This document shows positions 12,790 to 26,400 of a stretch of 64,000 nucleotides of DNA, piece by piece (the first letter of the stretch is position 1; every line of letters starts with the position of its first letter). The stretch lies in contig SSNP01000080.1 of NCBI GenBank assembly GCA_006937955.1, forward strand, positions 2,348,439-2,412,438. Direction: 5' to 3'. The notes beneath the pieces are model-generated. The model saw only the letters and a program-made list of their open reading frames with translations. It was not told the origin of the DNA and did no database searches. The position numbers were made by a program, and so were the translations under genes. This DNA is from Pachypanchax playfairii. Lineage: Eukaryota; Chordata; Actinopteri; Cyprinodontiformes; Aplocheilidae.

Positions 12790-15700
12790 AAGATCCGACT
12801 GTGACTTACTTCAGCTTCACAAACTCACACACACAGTTACACACGCACACAAAATGCTGCTGGAATTCAGTATAGTCACTTATTGCTCCTGCTGTACTTC
12901 TGATTTGCTTACATCCTCTTTGGGGTTTAGTGGTATTTTTCTGCTTTTGGCTTTCGCTCCAGTAAAGTAGCATTAACTGGCAGATGTACTATGGAGGGAA
13001 CAGACTCTACTTGTTACTCTGATACTCGTCTTGGAGTTGGTGTTTTTCACCTGGAGAAAAATGTCATTTAAACCACAAATGTATGTTCCTGATACTGATA
13101 GTCACTCCGTGGAAACCTTCTCTTCCCCGAACTTCTTCATGGTCTGTTACAGTTGCACAAGGGGTACAGAGACGAGTATTAGTGCTAAAAAAAAGGCACA
13201 AACTTAATTCATTCCCCGTCATGCGCAGGTTTTAGGAAAAAGACACGGCTCACAGGATATTTGGTGTTCAGCAGCCTGAGAGTACAGATACAAGTATAAA
13301 ACAGATGTTGTGTGTAAGGACATCAAAATCTAGATTTATTTCCTGACATTAAATGCTCATCTGATGTTTTTTTTTTTTAAACTCCACTGACATTTCACAT
13401 CTGGCCTTTTTGCATTAAACTGTGCTCCAAAAGCCAATTTGGCCCCCAAATTAAATGTTTTTAAGTTTTAAGGTGACATTTAACATCTGTCACTGCATGA
13501 TAATCCTCTAAGTAAAGAACACAAAGTAATTATTATAAACACTCCGTGGTTAAATAAATTAAAATCATCCCTTGTTTCAGAATAATAAAGCAGATTAGGT
13601 GGATTGGAAAGTTTTGTTGAATTTTTAAATGTATTGAATTTTATCGCAATGGCAAATATTCTAAAAGAAAACTTTTCAGTTGTTTAATGATACAAACAGT
13701 TCAGAATAAATCAGTTTAGTTCAGGTTCGACTCTGGTAACACACACTGTACAGATCTGGTTCATCAAAACTGTGTTTTTGTCAACTGGAGATTTTTCTTT
13801 AGTGCTTAGTTTTAGATGCAACCAGAGGTGTAAATCTCAAGTGCACCTTACAGTAAGTGATTAAATTCAAAACTTTAAATCACCAGATGAGGTTTAAAAT
13901 GTGTTCAGTTTGATTTATAAAACCTTTGAGTATATTTGTGCCTTAGGCCAATGGAAATGTTTTTAAATCAAATGGCCTATCTTAACAGTAACAGGAGCAT
14001 TAAGGATTTCCAAGTACTGATTTTTCTTGTTTTGTTTTTTTCCATATAAATAATATATTAAATACACAATCAAATCAATATTGAAGTTACAATTCCATCA
14101 ATAGGTTGTAAGAAATACTGTTAAAATCTCATTTTTCTAGATGAACTTATTCAAGCTTTATTACAAAGACTAAAAACTCTGTATCTTTGACTTTGTGTAA
14201 TGTCCTGTGTAGGAAAGGATCAATCATGCATTTCTCTGAAATGTCAACCTAAATATTTATTATTGGTAATTGGAAAATTATTGTAATAAATTTTTTCCAT
14301 ATGTATAAAAATTGTGTCTTGGTTTTCTTACAGACTTTTTGGGGGTCCAATTTAAATCAGCTAAAGAGTGAGAGCAGAGTTGATGGATTTTGGCTGTTTG
14401 TAATCATTCAGTAACTTCAATACTAATGCGTTTTCTGTTTCACCCTCCTGTTCTGTGTAAAGATTCTGACTCTACAGCCCTCTAAGATATCAGGGACTCT
14501 TGACGGACATCAAGTCGGCATTTGAGCCAGAAGAGACTGATTTAGAAGAACGTTTTGGTATTGTTTACATGCATTTTTTTGGGTTAATCATTCTGACTGG
14601 AGTCTCAGTCAAAGGATAAACAACAGTTGCTCTGTAGGATGCAGAGACAAGCAGAACCACCATGTCTCTGGAAATGTTTCATAGTTTTACAGACTAATTC
14701 AGTTTGATGATTGAGAAACAAACTGACAGCTGTTGGAACAGTGTGAAACAAATGAGTAGAGCAACTTCCACTGCCTTATAATCCTAATGTCAAAATAGAT
14801 GAAAAGTTGGTGGTGATCAGAGGTTGATGCTCAGTGAAGCAATATGTGCCTTCTAAACCAGCTAAATCTGGTATGAAATCATTACAGTGGTTGAAATAGT
14901 CCAACAGAGCAGGACTGAATCACCTCCTGAGCCACTGGTAACCAAGAACACCACACACACCACAGACTTTGTGTTTTACTGCCCCAAAAGAGGAAAAATG
15001 CTGACAAGCTAAGAATGATCCTCATCTATAAAACCACTTAAAGGCAAAGAGACTTTATTAGCCACACGGTCATGATGAGACAATAATTGTTCCTAAGTCA
15101 GGAGTATGAAACTGTCCATAATATCTTCGTAAACTGAAGCATTACTGGTTCCTTTCAGCGGAAATAATTCTGATCATTTTTTTTGCTGTTTAAGCTTAAA
15201 GTAAGAAAAGAAAAATATTTGTTAGTTTTTTTTGTCCAGTGTTTTATAACACTGACACTTTGCCATTCTTTAGTTTTTATTTCTTGTTATGTTTCCACTC
15301 AGAACACAGAAATGTTGGTTTTGTGTTTTGTTGTGAAATTCACCAGAAAAGGAAGCAAAATTAATTATAAACTTCTTTTAGAAGTTGTTTCCAAGTGAGA
15401 AAAGGTTTCCAACACAGAGAGGAATGAGCCACTGAGACCCAAGGAGTCTTTATGTGACACGGTCTAAGACTTGAGTGTAAACAGTTTATTAACAGGTCTG
15501 TTACCTGGGAAAAAAAAAACTTAATACGGTGTGCAACATTTGAGTTTCAAATATAACAAAATGAAAAATTTTATAAAGAAAAATTAATCATTCCGTTTTG
15601 TTTTTAAATTACATCTCACAGTAAATACTTTCACATTTTCTTTTCTTTTTCTTTTGCCTACTGTGTTTGTTTTTCTTCCAAATATCCAGAAACCTCACAT

Positions 15701-16188
15701 TTTATTTAGTCTTGTGTTTTATTTTCGTTGAATAAAAAAGACAAAATACTTGTACCATCATAAATGTTGGTATTTGCTGCTGAAACTTTGTCTCTGGTAA
15801 ACAATTTTCTGTGTCTAATATGTCGAGATATTTTTCTGTGGGAACATAAAAACTGTACCTTGTTTCTGATCGAAACTATTTGTCGGGTGCACTTTAGGGC
15901 CTGCTAGCATGCTAGTCTGTTGGTGAACTGGATTCTTTACCTGACTTGTTTTCTGTTTTATATTTTCTACACATTATAATCAGGTAGGTCTTACGATGGT
16001 TGATGAAAATATGTGTGAATATATTTTAATTTGTGATGTTGTTGCGTGAGTTCAGTATAGAACTAAGAGGTGAGTTAATAACGTATAACTGAATTTATGT
16101 CATCAGTTCTGTAACATTTATTTCGTGACACCGCAGAAGTAATGTGTCTTTTTAGTAAAAATTAATAAAAGAGGTTAATTTTTTTGGG
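12790..16188. other. adipor1 3' UTR and adipor1-rabif spacer
   Basis: Possible adipor1 polyadenylation signals (AATAAA) occur at 13584-13589 and 14285-14290, giving a 3' UTR of about 0.8 or 1.5 kb. Long 3' UTRs are usual for this gene. The rest, to the rabif promoter near 16.19 kb, is AT-rich and shows no recognised gene. Open frames here are short and lack similarity to anything I know. klhl12, which lies between the orthologues of these two genes in human, is not present. Confidence 0.6.
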
Positions 16189-16343
16189 ACTTCCGCACTA
16201 CAAAAGTCCAGAGGGTCTTTAGTTCCGGTCCAGTCACCACGAGTCTTTGTTCTGTTTCAGATCACGTTCATAATAACAAACTGGTGTTTTGGGGGGATCC
16301 GGAGCTTCTTCACTCTGAGATTTGCTGCTTGTCAGGATTGTGG

Positions 16344-17872
16344 ATGGATCATCAGGAGAGTTCAGATCAGACCGACCTGGTGTCGGAGGACGGGAAGAAC
16401 ATGAAGTCTGTTCTGTGTCAGCGCTGCGGGTCGAAGGTTCTGTGTCCTGCCATGGCTGTGTTTACAGAGAGAGAGGTAGAACCTGCACATGCAGCTCAGT
16501 CTCAAACACACTGCTTATGATTATTTACATTTAACAGCGTTAGACTGACTCATGAACCCAGAACTGATCAGATAAGAACAAGAAAAGCTGTAATAATATA
16601 ACAAACATCCACAGGCGCTTCAGGAACTTGATTTTGGTTCATCTAGTCTATTAAAATATATTAGAGTTACAGTAATGAGTTAAACTTATTGGATCAGCGT
16701 TCTGCAGCCTTTACAACTGAGTTTACATATTTTCATATCAATCATAAAACATTTAATTCATAAAAAGCCACAAAGTTACTTTCACCATTAAAATTAAGAT
16801 AAAACAAATGCAATAAGTTGCCCATTTCTAGTTAAACTATTAAGTTACACCTTTATGTTCAGGGCTGTACGATGAGGCAGTGGGTAGCACACCAGCTGGG
16901 ACCTTTCTGCATGGAGGTTGCACATTCTCCCTGTGCATGTGTGGGTTTTTCTCCAGGGACTCTGGCTTCCTCCCACAGAACGAAAATATGCTTGTCATGA
17001 GTGTGATTGTTCCTGGTGTGAGTGTGACTCTGCCTCTCACCCAATGACCGCTGAAGATAGATCCCAGCTTCCCATGACCCTGAACAGGGAAAAGCGGGTA
17101 CATAAAATAACTGACTGACCTTTTATGTTTATAAAGAATAAACATCGACATCAGATTGGTCTTCATGCTGCTGGAGATAAACACCAGCCTCCACTAGGAT
17201 CAGAGGAACAAGTGCTTAACTTATAAAACTGTTGGATTGATGTAATTTGATCATGTATTACTTAAATGTTCTCAAAAGAAAACAACTTTCTCTGTTATCA
17301 GGTTGTTGTTTCTGTTTTTCTGCAAGTGGCAAAAGAGAACATTTGGAAAGGATGTGTTCAAACTGGGAACAACACATAAATCTCACTAATCAAATAGACT
17401 AAAATATACAAGAATTTTGATGTGGATGCACTAAAATCAAAGCAGACGCATTTGTTTTAAAACTGTATGTTTCACGTGTTTCGATCCTTAGACATTTCTA
17501 AATACTAGTAAAACGTAGTCTGACCTTATTCCAGATAAATGAAAATGTTGACCTGGATTTGAATAACATAACTACTGCTTAACAAATCTTTGTTTGGCCT
17601 CTTTGCTTGTTTCCTCTCTCCAGCTTTTCCTGCCATCCATGCGGAAAAAGAGCAGCCTTAGCACGACTGAGGGCTCAGTGGATGGTGACACGCTGACTGC
17701 CCACTGGTTAGTGGACGACATGTACACGTTTGAGAACGTGGGCTTCACTAAAGATGTGGGAAGAATCAAGTATCTCATCTGTGCAGATTGTGAAATCGGA
17801 CCAATCGGCTGGCACAGTTTGGATGATAAGAAGAAATTCTATGTGGCTTTGGATCGGGTTAATCATGCATGA
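16344..17872 (+). CDS. rabif: Rab-interacting factor / guanine nucleotide exchange factor MSS4
   Basis: Two exons, 16344-16475 and 17624-17872, join to 126 residues; human RABIF has 123. The ATG opening MDHQESSD is chosen because an upstream in-frame ATG at 16284 would add twenty residues absent from the family. The MSS4 zinc site is intact: CQRCG near residue 24 and CADCEIGPIGWH near residue 103. The family hallmarks LFLPSMRKK, HWLVDDM and FENVGFTKDVG are also present. MSS4 binds nucleotide-free exocytic Rab GTPases and acts as a slow exchange factor or holdase for them in the cytosol. A GGAA-type ETS site lies near 16190. A dispersed repeat sits in the single intron. Confidence 0.95.
16862..17108 (+). 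repeat. Dispersed teleost repeat, forward orientation (rabif intron)
   Basis: Recognisable blocks occur in order: gaggcagtgggtagcacacc, cagctgggacctttctgc, ttgcacattctccctgtgc, tcctcccacaga, gcctctcacccaatgacc and cccatgaccctgaacaggg. This is the common teleost repeat whose reverse complement also lies in the adipor1 intron. The internal order is the same but the copy has diverged, which suggests an old insertion. Confidence 0.65.
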
Positions 17873-20465
17873 TATCGGTGCACATATGAACCCATGAGGA
17901 CTTCAGATGTGTTTTGGCAGCCAGTGCATTATTTTATGGAATTACCCCCAGAGTTTTCCCCTGAATAACTCCACACTCCCAGATACATGCGTTGTTTGCA
18001 ACAGAGAGACATTCACAATGGCTTCAGAACAGTCCAATCCAAATAAAGTTGTTTTTTTTTCTATGTTTAATTTTGAATCTTTATTTCTGTCAATAAGATT
18101 ATCTACTGTGATCATCTTTCCTAATCAAGGTCTCTATTTGTGGGATTGCCCCCAAAATGCAAGAAGATTTATTCATTTATTATGTACTGTGAGCATCTCA
18201 GCCTTTAGAGGCTTTAAAAGACTTAAACTATTGTTTTTTGGTTTTTTTTACATGTACTGGTAGGTCTTTTTAATTTGCGTTAAAAACCCTTTCAAATACA
18301 GTTTTTATGGAAAAAGTAAATTATCCACATTAAACCATAATCTGGGATGCTTAAAATACAATAGGCTTTAGAGTTTTTGGTCAGTTAGGTAAAAATCACA
18401 ATTCTTAAAAAGCAAATCATAAATTACTGTTTTAGGAGCCAAACGAGAGGAACATCAATGACACTACTGTAAAACCCAACCACACATACTTAAAATTAGC
18501 ATCCAGTAGTGTCTAGATTTCATAGCTTAATTCTGATAAATGCCGATTTGTATTCATAGAAATTATCTATGTATCTGTTTGTATATATATATATGCATTT
18601 TTTGTAATGTCAAGAAAAAAGATCTTAAAAAAATACTATGTGACTTTTGACCAATCGGCCTGTTCTTGAAGTGAACCAACCTCTACATTTTTGAACACAT
18701 AAATATAAAATATTTTCTCTTTAAACCTGTTTCTTCTAGTGCAGTTCTAATTTACACAGCTGGATGTCCTGGTTTCATTGTTTGAGGAGCTTATTTGATT
18801 GCTGCCAGCTCATTTTCTGGATGTTATGCTCGACTGCTTGTGTGCTGTACACCTTCTAACAACCAGCTGTTTGCACAGTAATTCAGGTCCTAATAAATCA
18901 TCTGCAGATGTGATGAAGAGCTGAACACATTGTCTGGTGGTGTCAGTGGTTGCTGGGTTTAAGCTTTCTTTTGGAAATCTGTGTTTGCTCACATGTTATT
19001 GTGAATAGATGAGTTTTGTGTTCAGAAACCATGTAAGAGAGAATATAAAAAGGCGATACAAGTGGTTCTAACATTTGCTTTATTTTTAAATATGATATAG
19101 AAATATTGAAAAGTCTGTAGAGTATGACTTAACAAATTAAGAGACCTGAAATTATTTATGTAATAAGCAAGTTCTTTAAATGTTAGTTTCTTCCTCTCTG
19201 TGTTGTAAAGACACCTGTCATGCACAGTTTACTTTCTAAAGTCCAACCAAAACTGAGAACCGGGATATTCAAATGAAGTGTGAAACAAAGCTCCTGGTAT
19301 TCTTAGCAGTAGCAGTTCACTGGTTCTTACCAGAAATTTAAAGTACAGTATATTTACATTTACAGGTTTAAAATGAGGGTACTATTTTTAATAAGAATAT
19401 GTTGGACATCGTGGCTGTCAGCATTTTGTCTTATTTAGCTATCCTGTTTGATAGTCATTTACTTTTGACATTGACGTATAGACTCTGATGATAAAATCTA
19501 CACATAAATATGTGATGCAATCTTTTATGATTGTGTCTGTAAATGAGAACTAAATACAAATGAGCCATCTGGTTAAAAAAGATTGAATAAATAAATAAAA
19601 AAGTACTGAGTGGAGTAAATCCTGTCTAACAGTTTTGTCTATTGAGTCTGGTAATATTTGTCTTACTTCATGTTAACTATATTTATTAGATAAAGAGCCT
19701 GTTCAGGAGTTTCGGGGAACAAATGTTAGTTTTAAAAATATAAACAGTCGATCCCTGGACATGTGACCACTTTCTACCAATAAACGAGCTTCTTCAGACC
19801 ATTTAAAAACAAAGTCCCGGTCAGCGCGCACTAATCTAGTGGATGTGTTTGAATAGGGATCGCCTGATTCCTGTGTTCATTCAGCGCCGCGGGGCGGTGT
19901 TGGGGTTTGGCTTTAACCCCATTATACAACCCGTGGCCACCCCGGAGAATTCAGAGCACCGTCATCTCATAAAAGTGAAAGAATCGAACCCGTTTAATAG
20001 GAAAAGAAATTATTTGTGTAGTAAACACAGAACAAATAAGATATACATCTTTAACCACGCGTTTTAAAGAGGTTTACAAACTTCGGTCCTGTCATTCGCT
20101 TTAACAGATTTAACGCAGACTGGAGTTACGATTGAGCATTTGCTCTCTTGCTTTATATAATCTAATTATATAGGCTTTGTTTTAGGTAAAATGTTCAGTA
20201 ACACCCGATAGAAGCACACAGTTAGTTTCGAGATGAAACTCTGGATGTTTTATGTGTGAGATAACGTGTGAGTGTCTAGTTTATGAAGCGGATGTACACA
20301 GTCTCTGATTGCCACCAGCTCGTCTCCAACTAGATAATTCGTCTTTGAGTTGAATGAGTGTGGCGTGGACATGATCTGAAATTCTGAAATTTACAGCTAC
20401 CATATTCGGTGTAAGGAAGCATTTTAAATAACATTTTCAGCTGGAGTCTGAACGAAGATGCAACA
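17873..20465. other. rabif 3' UTR, spacer and kdm5b 5' region
   Basis: A clear AATAAA at 18042-18047 probably ends the rabif transcript. The sequence after it is AT-rich without recognised genes until the kdm5b start. A more GC-rich patch at about 19815-19950 (gcgccgcggggcggtg) stands out locally and may belong to the kdm5b upstream region. No protein similarity was recognised in the 74-codon open frame there. Confidence 0.5.
18042..18047 (+). terminator. Polyadenylation signal AATAAA, probably rabif
   Basis: A canonical hexamer lies 170 bases after the rabif stop codon and is followed by a T-rich stretch, as expected for a cleavage and polyadenylation site. Confidence 0.6.
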
Positions 20466-23400
20466 ATGGCTCAACCACAGCTGAATGAGTTCATTCCTCC
20501 TCCGGAGTGCCCTGTTTTTGAGCCCAGCTGGGAGGAATTTGCCGATCCTTTTGCGTACATCAACAAAATACGACCAATTGCTGAGAAAACTGGTATTTGC
20601 AAGATCCGACCACCGCCGGTGAGTATGCCTTAATTTTGACAATCGTCCCAAGTTTATGCACGTTGCTTTGGCCGTCTACGTTTCTGGATAATCTAGCAGG
20701 CAAAGTTGTGTTTTTAGACAGGTTTCAACATGGCGGATTGCGGCTCTGTGTTGAATAGTGAAGCCCGTTTGAGTTGGAGTGTGTTCAGTTGGCAGCAGCG
20801 GTCAGCAGCTCCCAGACCAGCCATTCTAGAGTAAAAACACAATGTCCTGCTCAAAAATAAACTTTAAAACAACCAGTGACAAAATAATAAGCACAGTCCT
20901 CGCTGAAAAAAATGAGCATTTCTAAAAATATTTCAAACCTTGAAGTTTGACTACACGCAAAAATCATGTAAATTGCGCAGAAGAAGCTCTTCCTGGAGTT
21001 TGAAAATAACTAATCTTGATTTGAACTGCTTATTTGACTGAAATATTTGACATTTAAAGGGCAGTTTTGTGAGCAGGACATGACGGGTTGAGTCTTTGTG
21101 GGGTAACTAGCCGAACCAGCGGCAGTTAGGCCCGTTTAAAGCGGCAGTTGTCTGGCTAACGTACGTGCTCGGTGACCAACTGTTTATGGAGAAGAAACAC
21201 GGCGTTTAACGGACACAGCTTGTCTCTTTCTACCCTACTTTCAGCATTTACTTTTTCGAATTGCATTTTTTATTTTTTTGGTGTTAGGGTTTGTTTTTTA
21301 CCAAACGTTATACAGAAATAACATAACAAATACATTTCTGGTTATTTTTTGCAAACTATAATGACCAATTGGGATGTTTTTCTGTCCAGTTTTGATATTT
21401 TTATTAATTTTATGTAATCCACATTTCATGTCCAAACAAAGAAAAATAACTGGAAATAACCAAAACAGAGATTCGTGTAAATTTGACCTCATTTCAGAGC
21501 AGGAAGCTGGTAAACAGTAGGGCCCGTATTGAAGGGTGTGCCCTTACATTAACCCATATTGGATAAAGGGCAGATCTCACCAACAGAAATGCTCTTTTTG
21601 CATGATTGACAAGTTACTTGGCACGTTTTCACTGAGTCAGTTTGTACGAATGTGGTTTTGTCTGACCCATATACCTCTAGCCAAAACTTGAGCAGTAAAA
21701 AGCCCATTTTGCACGACGGGTTGGGGGACAAGGAACTGGATTGTTATCAGAACCTTGTGGGTGGGGTGACTGCTTTTACTGTTTGCTCTGATGGCTGCAA
21801 AAGCACAGCTCATGTAAACAAAAGACACTGAGAGAAGGTCTGAACAAAGATTGGCTGCTGATAGTCAGTCCTGAAGCAAAATAGTCAAATGAAGGACAGC
21901 TGGTCAATACATCCACAAACTTTCTTTATTTTTACTTGTATATTAATATTTAATTGGCAGTCTAATCAAGTCTTTGAAAAATAAATGTGTTATGATGTGC
22001 ACAAAACTAGCAGTTTTTATTTTAAACTATTTTTATTTTTCTAATGTAGTTATTAGACTTCTTCAAGGAAAAAAAATTGTGGGCTTGTTGAAGTAAAGTT
22101 ACAAGTTATAAGATTGTACATTTCTAGATCTTCGCTGAGGTGTTGGAGTTGAATTTTTGTATTTTTTTTTTTTTTACTTCTTTTCTGTTCAGAGAGAGTT
22201 TGTAGCACGGAAGTAAACATTGCACCACAACCTGTTTTTGATCAGTGATTCTGGGTGCGCAGGTTTGTGGTTCGGATTTCCTTCACGATTCCACACGAGT
22301 CACATTTTGACTGAATGTTATGAACAGACATGTTTTTTTTTAAAGTTCATGATATTCCAGGATTGTCTACTGGTAGATCATCACCTCTTGTTCTTGTCAT
22401 CTTGAATGTAAAATGGTGCACACTGTCTACATACTGAATGCTTTGTCATGTGATTATTACTCTTATCAGTAAGTCAGTGTAAACGTTATTGGGCTGTTAA
22501 AGATTAAAGCTGCCATCATTGTGTCTAGCTCAACTAATTTGGGATATAAATAATCAATTTAATTCAGTTTCATTTAGATTATGTAACCATCCTTCAACCA
22601 GTAGTGAGAGTATTGATTTTTATAATAGATTAATGACGTGTATATGTACTCAATAATGTCAGCATTAAAAGTGCCATCCTCCAGACATTTTGCAGACTAA
22701 ACAACATGTAAGGCAAAACAAACTGCTGCTAAATTTATGAAAATAATTCTTTTGGGTTTAGGTGTTAACGCTTCTAGCATCTGTACCTAAACTACAAAGC
22801 AGTGTGTGATTATCTTCTCTGAAAGAATTTTTGTTAAACTGTGTGAAACCTCGTAATTTCCGGTACAATCACTAATCTCTTCCTCACTGTCAGAAGCAAC
22901 TTGGACGGTTATCGGGTCTTAAGTGTGCTAATCACATCTCTTTAATCAAGAACGAAATATTCTCAGTGTTCTTATCGTGTCTGTGGTGGTGAGAAAACCC
23001 TGTTTTCCTTCAGACTCAAGGACAGATTGTGAAGAGCTTTGTGAATACCCCTCACTCATTTAAGAAACTGTGATATACCACTGTTACTGATGCAAAAAGC
23101 AGACTTGAGGATAATATACAGTTTGTGTGAAACACAAACCATAGTATGTTGATATCAGACAATGTTTTGAATGTCGAATGGCTGTAGCCTGTACTGTGAA
23201 GCAGGTTTTACATGTCGGGTGTATATTTAGGTTACTGTGATGCTGGACTGAGCTTTAGGCTTTTCTAGTATTTATTCTTACACTCAGCAAACAAAGCAGC
23301 TAATTTGAACTTTTTGGAGTCGTCCATTGTAATCAATTCTTCCTTCATTTTCTTCATGGGGGTCTTAATGTTTTGATTGTTTTCTCCAAATGTGTCAAAC

Positions 23401-26400
23401 AGCACAACTTGAATTTAATAAAACGATACATCCAAGTTTGTTCTATTAGTAATTTGTGATTTTATAAGTTAAAAAATGGTGAAACTGCTCTCGTACGTTT
23501 TTGAGTTTTATGAGTTTGTGCACATGTAACCTTAAATTGTTTCCTGAAGCTTTAATCTCAGCATGACCACTGAGATTTATTGTTCTCCCCGTTAACACGT
23601 TGTCTTTTTGTTTTCCTCCTCAGGAATGGCAGCCACCTTTTGCCTGTGATGTTGACAGACTGAAGTTCACACCTCGAATACAAAGACTTAATGAGCTGGA
23701 GGTATATTTCTATATGAAACAGTTTGTTTTACTTTACATTACTAGAGCAGTCCATTCTGCTAGTTTTCTGTAAACATTGTTGTTTCAAAGATTTTAAATT
23801 CATTCTCTCTTTCAAAAAAAATCTGTGCAGAGTTTCAGAATATCTGGTAAACTTTTTCTCATGAGTTTGGCTTTTTTTTTTTTTTTCCAAAATATAACTT
23901 TAATCATATGATATTATATGACTTTAGTTTATCTTAAGGTGTTTTTTTTTGTTCTATTTTGAATTCTAGTCACAATAAAGATCCTGATGTTTGTTTCATT
24001 AACTTGGTTTTGGTTTGGTTTTAGGCTCAGACCAGAGTTAAACTCAATTTCTTGGATCAAATCGCAAAGTTCTGGGAGCTCCAAGGATGCACACTGAAAA
24101 TTCCTCATGTCGAAAGAAAGATTTTAGATCTTTACCAACTGAATAAGGTTTGCAAATCTATTCAGCATTAGTTAGAAACACAGACTGTCTCAAATCTTTG
24201 ATCTTTTTAAATGAAATATATACAATGAATATCATTTACATTTGTTTACATTAAGTTGGTGCATGAAGAAGGAGGCTTCGATGCTGTCTGCAGAGAGCGG
24301 CGCTGGACTAAGATATCAGTCAAGATGGGATTTGCTCCTGGCAAAGCCATCGGCTCTCATCTTCGGGCACACTACGAGCGGCTCCTGTACCCGTACAACC
24401 TTTTCCAGACTGGAGCCAACCTGCCCGTACGTCCTGTCACCTGTTTCTATTCACAGTCTTATCACTTAGAGCTGTGAGGAAATCTATTACATCTCTATTT
24501 AAAGCTGTTTTCTGTTGTTTTATGATAAGAAAATGTGTCTATATATGTACTTTTTTTTTCTTTACCACATGAACCTCTTTATTGAAATTCTTATTAATGT
24601 AAATCTGGCAAACTCTGTTATTTAAGATAAATTATTTAAAATGTCATCTTTTTGTGCCATTAACGTCAGAGGATGGACACAGCATCTTCGAAATATTCAG
24701 AGGAATTTTTCTATAGTCATATGTGGATAATTTGAGGGGTTTTGACTCACTTGTCTTCCGGGCAGGATTGTTTGAGTCTCATGATGTTTATGTCCTTGTT
24801 GTGCAGAAAGCCACCTTGACTCATGACACTAAAGACAAGGAGTACACTCCTCATGACCTGCCACAGCGCCAGTCTGTCCAGCCTCAGGAGACCTGCAGCA
24901 TCGCTCGCCGGGCTAAACGGATGAGATCTGAAGTGAGTCTCTTTTCTGACCTTTTTCATGTGACCCATATTAGTTTTATTCTACAGATTGCCACTCTGTA
25001 TGAACATCGTACAGCTGGCAGAAGTTCAAATTCTTACTATCTGATTAACTTATTAGGCTTTTATTTAGCTGCTTGCAAGATAGATCAGGGATTGTAATTT
25101 AAATCACCAACTTCTGGATTTAATCAACTTTGGGCGTAAATAACTAACTGAATGGAGAATTACACAGAGCTTTTACACATGCCTTCCAAACAGAGGACAG
25201 TTATAAAAAGCTGTTATGTTCCAAAGTTTATTTACTAAAGTAAATATAAAGCTGACAGCAGAACTCAGGAAGTCACAAATACATATGTAGCACCAGTAAC
25301 CCTGCAGGGTCTCTGTTGGTCAGAAAAATCCATGTTTGAGTGAAGAGAAGTCACAGGAAGTTTATCCAGACTCGGCCTGCAACGTTCCCACTGTGGAGCG
25401 TCAATGCACTAATCCAGTCGATGTAGGGAGTTTCTTCTTCAAGAAAGCCTAACCTTATTTAATACACAGATAAATGAATGTCATAGTGGCAACAAGTGCA
25501 CAGATGAGCTTGGTGCTTTTTAACTTCAGTTACTGTAAAAATTAACAATAAATAAGAATATTGAACTAGACAGATTTTGCAAACAACTTCATCTTTACTG
25601 TATGTTTTTGACTGTATTGTTTAAAATGTCATAAGATCATTTTCTTCTTGTTTAATATAAATGGGAGTTTATTGTACAGAATTTATTACAGAAAGGAAAC
25701 ATAAAGCTCAACATTTCTTTCGTTTCTGTCTGTCTCACACCATCACTACAGAGAGGCTGTTTCAAAAGTGAACTTACAGGAGTTCGTCCCAATCTGAGGA
25801 GGAGAATGGGAACTTACATGGCCAAACAAGAACCTGGTAACAATTCATTTGTGAATTAAAACCAGTAGTTTTGTAGGAACAAATGTTGCTAGGGACCCCT
25901 AAAGCCTCCACTGAATGTGCATCCTTGTCTTTCAGTGAACATGCCAGTCACTGAGGTGAAACAGGAGCCAATTGAGCACACGGATCCAACAGAATATGAA
26001 GAAAATGTATTAGTAAAAATAGAAAATCCTCAGCCGAATAAAGTAAATAATTTATATTGTTTGGAAATAAATGAAAGACCTTTAAAATCAGAATAAATGC
26101 AATGTTAGAAATCCACATTTTTTTGTTTATGAAGTAAATAAATAAGTGTCCACTCTTCTCAGGTGGATCATTACATATGCCTGGTGTGTGGTAGTGGAAG
26201 TGAAGAGGACCGCCTGCTGTTGTGCGATGGTTGTGATGACAGCTATCACATCTTCTGTCTCATCCCACCGCTTCACGAGGTCCCTAAAGGCGACTGGAGA
26301 TGCCCCAAGTGCCTTGCTCAGGTGAGCCGCTGCACCTCCGGCCTCAGGGAGCTGAAACCTGCCACTCCTATAAATGACAGCTAGTCTGGTAGAGTTCTAG

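Noticed and set aside
16284..16343. Upstream in-frame ATG as the rabif start
   Set aside because: It would add twenty residues not found in MSS4 proteins. The ATG at 16344 gives the expected length and N-terminus.
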